Source: an uncultured Clostridium sp. (GTDB taxonomy: Bacteria > Bacillota > Clostridia > Clostridiales > Clostridiaceae). Taken from it: a DNA stretch of 8,449 nt. The notes under the pieces were generated by a model that saw nothing but the letters and a program-made list of their open reading frames with translations, did no database searches and was not told the origin of the DNA. Position 1 is the first letter of the stretch. Every line of letters begins with the position of its first letter. Below are positions 1 to 5,246 of this stretch, piece by piece. Made by a program: the position numbers and the translations under genes. The stretch lies in NCBI GenBank assembly GCA_900547475.1, contig URGW01000063.1, forward strand, positions 1-8,449, given 5' to 3'.

Positions 1-66
1 CTCAGTTGGGAGAGCACTTGCCTTGCACGCAAGGGGTCAAGGGTTCGAATCCCTTTACCTCCACCA
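1..66 (+). tRNA. tRNA-Ala (anticodon TGC), 5' end cut by window
   Basis: The last 66 nt of an alanine tRNA; the window starts at about tRNA position 11, inside the D stem. The anticodon stem is CTTGC (17-21) with GCAAG (29-33), and its 7-nt loop CTTGCAC carries anticodon TGC at 24-26. The T arm has the standard TTCGAAT loop. The 3' acceptor strand TACCTCC is followed by A73 and an encoded CCA ending at 66. The missing 5' strand should read GGAGGTA. A terminator follows directly, so this is the last gene of an RNA unit lying mostly to the left; whether that is a tRNA cluster or an rRNA operon cannot be seen. Confidence 0.97.
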
Positions 67-97
67 AAAGCTACGATAAAAGTCGTAGCTTTTTTAT
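67..97 (+). terminator. Intrinsic terminator of the tRNA-Ala unit
   Basis: A perfect 10-bp stem, AAAGCTACGA (67-76) with TCGTAGCTTT (83-92), has a 6-nt loop and runs into a T-rich tract. It begins at the base after the tRNA CCA, so it ends the stable-RNA transcript. Confidence 0.93.
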
Positions 98-386
98 TTT
101 ATTAAAATTTAAATTGAAGTAAATATAAAATCATTCTTTTATATAATTTTTATTATTATGAAGGAATGTTTTTTTATTTATATAGGGATTAAAACAAATA
201 GGAAAGTAATTCAATAAAAGAAAAATATATGGTAATATGTCGTAAAATAAATTTAAATTTAGTATTGTTTTTTTGTTATGATTTTAATAAAGTATTATAT
301 AATAGTGTTATAACATTTATAAGATTAGAATTATATAAAAAACTTTTTAAGTATTCTTATCATAATATAAGAATGGGAGTGGTTGT
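98..386. other. AT-rich intergenic region
   Basis: About 290 bp lies between the tRNA terminator and the 50-aa gene. Apart from a weak promoter candidate near 273-303 and a 10-nt palindrome, TGTTATAACA (306-315), I see no supported gene or RNA. A 19-codon open frame from 158 has no ribosome binding site and is not called. Confidence 0.5.
273..303 (+). promoter_or_regulatory. Possible sigma-A promoter for the 50-aa gene
   Basis: TTGTTA (273-278) could be the -35 box and TATAAT (298-303) a perfect -10 box, but the 19-nt spacer is longer than the best 17. The predicted start, near 310, falls inside the palindrome TGTTATAACA (306-315). In DNA this AT-rich, TATAAT occurs often by chance, so the call is tentative. 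Confidence 0.3.
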
Positions 387-539
387 GTGGAAAAGAAAAT
401 AAACTTAGAGGAAAAGATTATTCAGTTAAAGCTTGAAAAAAGAGATTTGGTTTTAGCCGGAAAAAGTACAAGCAAGATAGATGAGGAAATTGACAATATA
501 AAAAATGAGTTAGATAAATTATCAATAGTAGCAAAATAA
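387..539 (+). CDS. Small helical protein, 50 aa, faintly Spo0E-like
   Basis: A short gene with a GTG start at 387. GGGAG (375-379) lies 7 nt upstream, and the frame ends at TAA 537-539. The product is highly charged and has the look of a helical hairpin: a Glu/Lys/Leu-rich first helix (about residues 5-22), a turn at LAGKSTS (23-29), and a second helix (about 30-46) with IDEEIDNI and NELDKL. That size and shape recall Spo0E-type aspartyl-phosphate phosphatases, which act on phosphorylated Spo0A. However, the family SQELD motif is not intact: the nearest match, DEEID, has Asp where the Ser should be, and the turn is short. A plain coiled-coil protein is equally possible. It may be the first gene of a run with the two genes downstream, since no strong terminator separates them. 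The gene call is fairly safe; the function is not. Confidence 0.6.
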   Translation: MEKKINLEEKIIQLKLEKRDLVLAGKSTSKIDEEIDNIKNELDKLSIVAK

Positions 540-638
540 ATTATTTTAATACTTAATCTTTAAGCATATTATATAAAAATATATCATAATAATTTTTGAG
601 GGAAGTATATTTCTATTTAAATATAGGAGGGAATATTT

Positions 639-1082
639 ATGATAAGAACAGTGGTATGCGAAAAGGAAGGTTGTTCAGGAAATACTTTTTTGATAGAAAC
701 TCAAGGAAATAATTTAGTTTTAACATGTGAACATTGTAAAAGCAAATATGAGTTTGATATAAGTTATTATGATTTTATCATACTATCTAATTGTTCTAAA
801 TGTAATAATGATATTTTTAAAGTATTTAGAGATACAGAAAAAGAGGGAATATACGCAAAGTGCGTAGAGTGTGGTTCAACACCAGAGAAAATATATATTG
901 ATTCAGATGGGATACAAGTATCTTATGAGGCTAAGTTATTAAATGATATAAAAGAGCTTATGTATTTATTAGAACAAAGGATATGTAATTTAGAAGTAAA
1001 ATTACAAGACTTAGAAAGTAGTCAAGGAATTTTAGAGGAGTCATTAGCTTATATAAATAGATATTTAGTAGAAAAAAATTAA
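639..1082 (+). CDS. Hypothetical double zinc-ribbon protein with C-terminal coiled coil
   Basis: 147 aa, with ATG at 639 preceded 7 nt upstream by a strong AGGAGGG site (625-631). I do not recognise a named family. Cysteines occur in four pairs: C7/C12, C30/C33, C52/C55 and C75/C78. Together they look like two successive four-Cys zinc ribbons (about 5-35 and 50-80), each rich in beta-forming residues between its pairs. The last third (about 98-145) is Leu/Glu/Lys-rich with heptad-like spacing and should form a coiled coil. There is no signal peptide or membrane segment, so it is probably cytoplasmic. Tandem ribbons could bind nucleic acid or serve as a structural or protein-binding platform, with the coiled coil giving oligomers; this is inference. 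It lies 40 bp before the VanZ-like gene and is likely co-transcribed with it. Confidence 0.85.
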   Translation: MIRTVVCEKEGCSGNTFLIETQGNNLVLTCEHCKSKYEFDISYYDFIILSNCSKCNNDIFKVFRDTEKEGIYAKCVECGSTPEKIYIDSDGIQVSYEAKLLNDIKELMYLLEQRICNLEVKLQDLESSQGILEESLAYINRYLVEKN

Positions 1083-1125
1083 ATTATTTTTTTATCTAAC
1101 TAATATATGAATTAAGGAGAAAATG

Positions 1126-1623
1126 ATGAAGAACAAAAGACTTATAATTAATTGGAGCCTTTTAATTGGATGGATGTTATTAATATTTTTTATGTCAAAT
1201 CAACCATCAGATATTTCGACTAAGCAAAGTGATTTAGTAATAAAGTTATTTTCTGCTATAGGCATTGATTTAAATACTCACTTAGGAGAGCTTGCTTCAT
1301 TTGCTGTAAGGAAAGCTGCTCATTTTACGGAGTATTTTATATTATATTGTTTTTCTATTGCTGTTTGTAGGTATTATGTTGATATAAAAAAGGCAACAAT
1401 TTATTGTTTATTTATTGTATTAGGATATGCAATTAGTGATGAAATTCACCAATATTTTATACCAGGAAGAGAAATGGCAATTAGGGATATAGCAATTGAT
1501 TTTTCAGGTGGGATTTTAGGCTTTATAGTTAATTGGATTATTTATAAAATTAAATTTAATAGGAAAGATAATTCTAATCAAAGAGAAAAAGTTTTAATTA
1601 CTGAAGATGGAGCTATAACATAA
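1126..1623 (+). CDS. VanZ-like family membrane protein
   Basis: 165 aa from the ATG at 1126. An in-frame ATG at 1123 would add one Met, but AAGGAG (1114-1119) is 6 nt from 1126 and only 3 nt from 1123. The VanZ-like hallmarks are present in order: a first membrane helix (about 7-23) ending in MSNQPS, the RKAAHFTEY motif (62-70) opening the second helix, DEIHQYF (105-111), then GR, RD (120-121) and D125 before a glycine-containing last helix (about 126-142). Four membrane helices and a hydrophilic C-terminal tail of about 23 residues are expected. VanZ in Tn1546 gives low-level teicoplanin resistance, but most chromosomal VanZ-like proteins have no defined role, and no other van gene is nearby. 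It appears to be the last gene of the run, with hairpins just downstream. Confidence 0.93.
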   Translation: MKNKRLIINWSLLIGWMLLIFFMSNQPSDISTKQSDLVIKLFSAIGIDLNTHLGELASFAVRKAAHFTEYFILYCFSIAVCRYYVDIKKATIYCLFIVLGYAISDEIHQYFIPGREMAIRDIAIDFSGGILGFIVNWIIYKIKFNRKDNSNQREKVLITEDGAIT

Positions 1624-1642
1624 TATAAAAATATTAAATTAA

Positions 1643-1677
1643 TTGTTTTATATTTAGTGTAAGTAAATATAAAACAA
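1643..1677. repeat. Perfect 14-bp inverted repeat with 7-nt loop
   Basis: TTGTTTTATATTTA (1643-1656) pairs without mismatch with TAAATATAAAACAA (1664-1677) around the loop GTGTAAG. It starts 20 nt after the VanZ-like stop codon. No T tract follows on either strand, so it is not a classical terminator by itself; it may be a 3'-end RNA hairpin or a protein-binding palindrome. Confidence 0.75.
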
Positions 1678-1697
1678 AATATGATTTTAAATTATAT

Positions 1698-1740
1698 AGA
1701 CTTATACTAAAGATTGAAAATTTAGTATAAGTCTTATTTT
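1698..1740 (+). terminator. Intrinsic terminator after the VanZ-like gene
   Basis: A perfect 14-bp stem, AGACTTATACTAAA (1698-1711) with TTTAGTATAAGTCT (1721-1734), has a 9-nt loop and is followed by TATTTT and more T/A. It should end transcripts coming from the 387-1623 genes. Confidence 0.82.
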
Positions 1741-1900
1741 TATTAAATTTAATTATAAATGATTTAGTTAGATTTTAATAAACTTAAGAATAGTAGAAAT
1801 AAGGGAAATTGTACTATTTGTAAGCTGAAGTTCATAAAAATTAAGTATAACTTTAATAATAGTTACCAATAAAACGATAATTAATTAATCTATATAAAGA
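1741..1900 (+). other. AT-rich 5' region of the EF-G paralogue gene
   Basis: About 160 bp sits between the upstream terminator and the translation start region of the next gene. It must hold that gene's promoter, but I find no -35/-10 pair with acceptable spacing; TATAAC (1846-1851) and the TATAAA near 1893 both lack a matching -35. The leader length is therefore unknown. Confidence 0.4.
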
Positions 1901-1948
1901 AAGGTGGGGGAAAGATAATACTGAGGTAGTATTATCGTCATGTTATGA
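1901..1948 (+). promoter_or_regulatory. Hairpin-structured translation start region of the EF-G paralogue
   Basis: A Shine-Dalgarno-like run AAGGTGGGGG (1901-1910) lies 34 nt from the ATG at 1945, too far for normal use. Between them is a perfect 9-bp hairpin: GATAATACT (1914-1922), loop GAGGT (1923-1927), AGTATTATC (1928-1936). If folded, it leaves 3 + 8 = 11 unpaired nt between the run and the ATG, a workable spacing. The loop is itself an anti-SD match, 17 nt from the ATG. A two-codon frame ATG TTA TGA (1940-1948) overlaps the gene start in an ATGA arrangement. The bases are plain to see; a regulatory role is inferred. Confidence 0.6.
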
Positions 1949-4032
1949 AAGACTATAATTATAAGAAACTTAGAAATGTAGGTTTAATAGGTCATGGAGC
2001 AACAGGAAAAACATCTTTAGCAGAAGCTTTATTATTTTATACAAATAATACTGATAGATTAGGAAAAGTTGAGGAAGGTAATACAGTTATGGATTATGAA
2101 CTGGAGGAAAAGAAAAGAAGAATATCTTTATCAACTTCAGTTGCATCATTTGAGGAAAATGATACTAAAATCAATATAGTTGATATGCCAGGATATTTTG
2201 ATTTTCAAGGTGAGATGTTTCAAGGTATGAGAGCTGTTGATATAGCTACGATTGTAGTATGTGCTGTATCAGGAGTACAAGTGGGAACAGAAAAAGCTTG
2301 GGATTATTGTGAAAAAATAAAATTACCGAGAGCATTCTTTATAAACAAAATGGATAGAGAAAACGCAGACTTTGATAAAATTTTAGAAGAAATAAAAAAT
2401 AGTTTTGGAATGAGTATAGTTCCTATTCAGTATCCTATAGGAAAAGAAAATAATTTTAGTGGCATAGTAGATATTATATCAAAAACTGCAGTAAAGTATA
2501 ATTCCAAAACATCTAAAGTAGAAACAATAAGTATACCAGATGAATTAGTTGATAAGGTTGAAGAATGTAAGCAAATGATAATGGAGGCTGTTGCTGAAAC
2601 AGATGAAGAGCTATTAGATAAATACTTAAATGATGGGGAGTTAAGTGATGAAGATATTTATAATGGACTAATAAGGGGATGTGCACAAGGTGAAATAGCA
2701 CCAGTATTATGTGGTAGTGCATCAAAGGTAATAGGAATAAAATCAATGATAAATAATATAATACAATGTTTCCCATCACCTGAACATGCACTTCCTCAAA
2801 AAGCAGTGAATTTAAATAATAATGAAGAGGTTTTTATAAGGGCGGACGAAAACAAGCCTTTTTCAGCATTAGTATTTAAAACTATTGCAGATCCGTTTGT
2901 AGGTAAAGTATCCTTGTTTAGAGTTATGACAGGAAAAATTAATGGTGAGTTAACTGTATTAAATCCCAATAAGGAAAAGCATGAAAAACTAAATCATTTA
3001 TTCTTTATGAAAGGAAAAAATCAAATTCCAACTAAAGAAATAGTTGCAGGTGATATTGGTGCAGTTTCTAAATTACAATATACAGCAACTGGAGATACAT
3101 TATGTAGTGAAGACTTTAAAGTAATATATGATAAAATAAATTTACCTAAGGCAGTAATGTCTATGTCAATATTACCAAAAGCAAAAGGTGATGAAGAAAA
3201 AATATCATTATCATTATCTAAGCTAATGGAAGAAGATCCTGTCTTTAAAGTAGAAAGAGATGTTGAAAATGCAGAAACTATAATTTGGGGATTAGGAGAA
3301 ACTCATTTAGAAGTCATAGCTAGTAGAATAAAGAGTAAATTTGGTGCAGATGTTATTTTGCAAGAGCCTAAGGTACCATATAGAGAAACAATAAAGGGTA
3401 GTTCTGATGTTCAAGGAAAGCATAAGAAGCAATCAGGTGGACATGGCCAATATGGAGATGTAAAGATAAAGTTTGAGCCAAGGCAAGATGGAGAATTAGA
3501 CCTACAATTTGTAGATAAAGTTGTTGGAGGTGCTGTTCCAAGAAACTTTATTCCTGCTGTTGAAAAAGGATTAAGAGATTGTATATCTAATGGTGTATTA
3601 GCAGGATATCCTGTTGTAGGATTAAAAGCTACATTATATGATGGTTCTTATCACCCTGTGGATTCATCAGAAATGGCATTTAAAGTTGCTGCTTCAATTG
3701 CATATAAAAAAGGACTAGAAGCTGCTAAACCGATTTTACTTGAGCCAATAATGAGTGTTCAAATTTTAGTTCCCGATAACTATATGGGAGATGTAATGGG
3801 AGATGTAAATAAGAGAAGAGGAAGAGTGATAGGAATGGAACCAGAAGGAAAGTTGCAAAAAATTAGTGCAGAGATTCCGATGGCAGAAATCTTTAGTTAT
3901 GCTACCGATTTAAGATCAATGACACAAGCTAGAGGAAACTTTACTAGTGAGTTTTTAAGATATGATGAAGTGCCAACTAGTGAAGTGGGAAAGATTTTAG
4001 ATAATGTTAGAAACTTAAAAGAAGAAGTTTAA
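1945..4032 (+). CDS. fusA2: Elongation factor G paralogue (FusA2-type translational GTPase)
   Basis: 695 aa, full EF-G length and domain order. The GTPase domain holds the P loop GHGATGKT (16-23), DMPGYFDF (80-87), NKMD (134-137) and GSAS (257-260). Domain II is near 300-385, domain III near 400-470, domain IV starts near 476 with the KKQSGGHGQYGDV tip region (494-506), and domain V starts near 600. EF-G proteins drive tRNA-mRNA translocation on the ribosome or its recycling. Differences from canonical EF-G place this in the second, EF-G2-like group: the P loop variant, RRISL in place of RGITI in switch I, and Tyr84 where DxPGH has the catalytic His. The start agrees with the family N-terminus (KKLRNVGLIGHG). 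A Tet-type ribosomal protection protein is less likely because the N-terminus and G motifs fit EF-G2. The main fusA is presumably elsewhere, in the str operon. No strong terminator follows, so some reading into the next gene is possible. Confidence 0.95.
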   Translation: MKDYNYKKLRNVGLIGHGATGKTSLAEALLFYTNNTDRLGKVEEGNTVMDYELEEKKRRISLSTSVASFEENDTKINIVDMPGYFDFQGEMFQGMRAVDIATIVVCAVSGVQVGTEKAWDYCEKIKLPRAFFINKMDRENADFDKILEEIKNSFGMSIVPIQYPIGKENNFSGIVDIISKTAVKYNSKTSKVETISIPDELVDKVEECKQMIMEAVAETDEELLDKYLNDGELSDEDIYNGLIRGCAQGEIAPVLCGSASKVIGIKSMINNIIQCFPSPEHALPQKAVNLNNNEEVFIRADENKPFSALVFKTIADPFVGKVSLFRVMTGKINGELTVLNPNKEKHEKLNHLFFMKGKNQIPTKEIVAGDIGAVSKLQYTATGDTLCSEDFKVIYDKINLPKAVMSMSILPKAKGDEEKISLSLSKLMEEDPVFKVERDVENAETIIWGLGETHLEVIASRIKSKFGADVILQEPKVPYRETIKGSSDVQGKHKKQSGGHGQYGDVKIKFEPRQDGELDLQFVDKVVGGAVPRNFIPAVEKGLRDCISNGVLAGYPVVGLKATLYDGSYHPVDSSEMAFKVAASIAYKKGLEAAKPILLEPIMSVQILVPDNYMGDVMGDVNKRRGRVIGMEPEGKLQKISAEIPMAEIFSYATDLRSMTQARGNFTSEFLRYDEVPTSEVGKILDNVRNLKEEV

Positions 4033-4043
4033 AGATAAATTTA

Positions 4044-4110
4044 ATATGCCTATTAGGAGCATATAAAAATATAGTTCTTAATGGGCTAATATATTTTAAA
4101 TTAAATATAT
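4044..4110. repeat. Two weak hairpins after the EF-G paralogue
   Basis: ATATGC (4044-4049) pairs with GCATAT (4059-4064), and ATATATTT (4089-4096) with AAATATAT (4103-4110). Neither has a T tract behind it, so neither is called a terminator. They may be mRNA 3' stabilising structures or chance products of base composition. Confidence 0.3.
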
Positions 4111-4204
4111 AAGGAATAAAATAATAAATATTTACATAAAATAATGGCAGTTAGGAGAAGTTTTTTAATTTATGGGGGTAAAAACGATAAATAGGAGGGT
4201 AAAA

Positions 4205-4441
4205 ATGCCAGACTATAAGATGGATATAAGAGGAAAATTAGGGCTTAGTGAATATGGTGATATTTATGATTATATGGGTATAGTAGATAAAAATGATAAT
4301 TTTACTATAACTCTAGATAATTCTAATAAGCAACATATAAATATAATTACCTCCATGTTAAAAGAAAGTAATTTTTCTATATTAGAAGAAGGTATAAATA
4401 ATTCAGGAGATTATTATATTAGTGCTAATAAATACAAATAA
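4205..4441 (+). CDS. Hypothetical protein, 78 aa
   Basis: I do not recognise a family. The start is placed at the ATG at 4205 because GGAGGG (4194-4199) is 5 nt upstream. The same frame is open to an ATG at 4172, preceded only by A/T-rich sequence, and using it would put the strong ribosome binding site inside the gene. The product is small, soluble and acidic. It starts MPDYKMDIRGKLGL, followed by YGDIYDYMG and a likely beta strand NFTITLD (about 38-44). A helix (about 52-62) and a C-terminal strand pair with GDYYISANKY complete it. This suggests a compact alpha/beta fold with no membrane segment and no cysteine. It lies 172 bp after the EF-G paralogue without a clear terminator between them, and has its own terminator. 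Confidence 0.85.
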   Translation: MPDYKMDIRGKLGLSEYGDIYDYMGIVDKNDNFTITLDNSNKQHINIITSMLKESNFSILEEGINNSGDYYISANKYK

Positions 4442-4480
4442 AAAATCTCTAAGTTTTTTACTTTAGAGATTTTTATTTTA
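4442..4480 (+). terminator. Intrinsic terminator after the 78-aa gene
   Basis: The arm AAAATCTCTAA (4442-4452) pairs with TTAGAGATTTT (4463-4473), extended inward by GT/AC with one bulged T, and is followed by a T-rich tract. It begins directly after the stop codon. Confidence 0.9.
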
Positions 4481-4571
4481 AATCCATTAAAAAATTAAGA
4501 AGAAAATATATATAAATATGAGAATAATGAGGTTATAATTATTGTATATGGGTTAAAATGAGGTGAATTAA

Positions 4572-5066
4572 ATGAATAATGAAAATTCAATAGAATATAA
4601 TTTAGGTAAGATATTATGTAATAATAAATTAACTATTTCAACGGCAGAATCATGTACGGGAGGTATGGTAGCAGCCAAATTAATTTCATATCCTGGTATA
4701 TCAGTTTCATTTCTAGAGGGGGCAATAACTTATTCTAATGAGGCTAAGATGAAGAGACTTGGTGTTAGAAAGGAAACACTTGATGTTTATGGAGCAGTAA
4801 GTGAAGAAACTGCTAGGGAAATGGTGGAAGGAATAGCAAAGGTAAGTTCTTCAAATACATCTATAGCTACTACAGGAATAGCAGGGCCAGGTGGTGGAAC
4901 AGGTGAAAAACCAGTTGGATTAGTTTATATAGCTGTGCATGTAAATAATAAAACAATAATTGAAAAATGTAATTTTAGTGGAAATAGGGAAGAGATAAGA
5001 ATTTCGGCAACTAACCATGCTTTAAAAATGCTTAAGGTTGAGCTTGAAAATCAAAATTATAAATAA
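4572..5066 (+). CDS. pncC: Nicotinamide-nucleotide amidohydrolase PncC (CinA C-terminal domain)
   Basis: 164 aa, the usual length of the stand-alone CinA C-terminal domain. Enzymes of this family remove the amide from nicotinamide mononucleotide to give nicotinic acid mononucleotide and ammonia, returning NMN (for instance from NAD-dependent DNA ligase) to NAD synthesis in the cytoplasm. The family signatures are clear: TAESCTGG (24-31), the ITYSNEAK stretch (52-59) followed by RLGV, GAVSEETA (74-81), TTGIAGPGGGT (100-110) and EKPVGLVYIA (112-121). The start is supported by GAGGTGA (4560-4566) 5 nt upstream. The N-terminal COG1058 half of full-length CinA is absent, and no start upstream could supply it. 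Terminators on both sides make it a one-gene unit. In the 90 bp upstream a TATAAT (4534-4539) is seen without a good -35. Confidence 0.96.
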   Translation: MNNENSIEYNLGKILCNNKLTISTAESCTGGMVAAKLISYPGISVSFLEGAITYSNEAKMKRLGVRKETLDVYGAVSEETAREMVEGIAKVSSSNTSIATTGIAGPGGGTGEKPVGLVYIAVHVNNKTIIEKCNFSGNREEIRISATNHALKMLKVELENQNYK

Positions 5067-5079
5067 GTTTAAACAGACA

Positions 5080-5130
5080 AAAAATAATCCCATTAATATA
5101 TTAATGACATTAAAGGGATTATTTTTGTAT
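5080..5130 (+). terminator. Intrinsic terminator after pncC, with palindromic apical part
   Basis: The outer 12-bp stem AAAAATAATCCC (5080-5091) with GGGATTATTTTT (5115-5126) encloses a second, self-complementary segment CATTAATATATTAATG (5091-5106). The T run in the right arm can serve as the U tract. The nested form is unusual but should still terminate. Confidence 0.87.
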
Positions 5131-5160
5131 ATAAATAAAATGGGGGAGAGGCGATTAACT

Positions 5161-5180
5161 ATGAAGTTTTAAAACTTCAT
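5161..5180. promoter_or_regulatory. Perfect 20-nt palindrome, possible operator
   Basis: ATGAAGTTTTAAAACTTCAT equals its own reverse complement over all 20 bases and ends 8 nt before the -35 box of the next gene. Its position and dyad symmetry fit a binding site for a dimeric regulator. It could instead form an 8-bp RNA hairpin followed by a T-rich stretch. It also holds a start-like ATG AAG TTT TAA, 9 nt after GGGGGAGAGG (5142-5151). Confidence 0.5.
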
Positions 5181-5188
5181 TTATATTA

Positions 5189-5216
5189 TTGACACTAATT
5201 AAAATTAATATACATT
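5189..5216 (+). promoter_or_regulatory. Probable sigma-A promoter of the CPBP protease gene
   Basis: A perfect -35 box TTGACA (5189-5194) is followed after 16 nt by TACATT (5211-5216), a 4-of-6 match to the -10 box. The start would be near 5223, giving a short leader of about 24 nt before ATG 5247. The perfect -35 carries the call. Confidence 0.6.
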
Positions 5217-5246
5217 AGGTAAATAAATATTAAAAAGGAGAGATAT

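Noticed and set aside
158..217. 19-codon open frame starting at an ATG in the 98-386 gap
   Set aside because: It has no Shine-Dalgarno site and no protein-like pattern; such frames are expected by chance.
238..244. Spo0A box (TGTCGTA) upstream of the 50-aa gene
   Set aside because: One mismatch to a 7-base motif is expected often by chance, and it lies about 35 bp before the candidate -35 with no second copy.
1126..1623. Glycopeptide resistance cluster, suggested by the VanZ-like protein
   Set aside because: No vanS/R, vanH, vanA/B-type ligase or vanX is nearby, and VanZ-like proteins are common in Firmicutes without any resistance context.
2513..2791. Open frame of 92 codons on the - strand
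   Set aside because: It lies wholly inside the EF-G paralogue gene, has low-complexity Leu/His/Tyr-rich composition, and has no ribosome binding site. It is an antisense shadow.
1945..4032. Tet(M)/Tet(O)-type ribosomal protection protein
   Set aside because: The N-terminus, P loop and DMPGYFDF motif fit EF-G2 proteins, and no tet-type leader peptide or transfer element is present.
4144..4194. 16-codon frame ending at the ribosome binding site of the 78-aa gene
   Set aside because: The stop overlaps the GGAGGG site in a leader-peptide-like way, but there is no ribosome binding site before its ATG and no codon pattern suggesting attenuation.
4172..4204. Longer form of the 78-aa protein starting at 4172
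   Set aside because: It would bury the strong GGAGGG site inside the gene, and the ATG at 4172 lacks a good site of its own.
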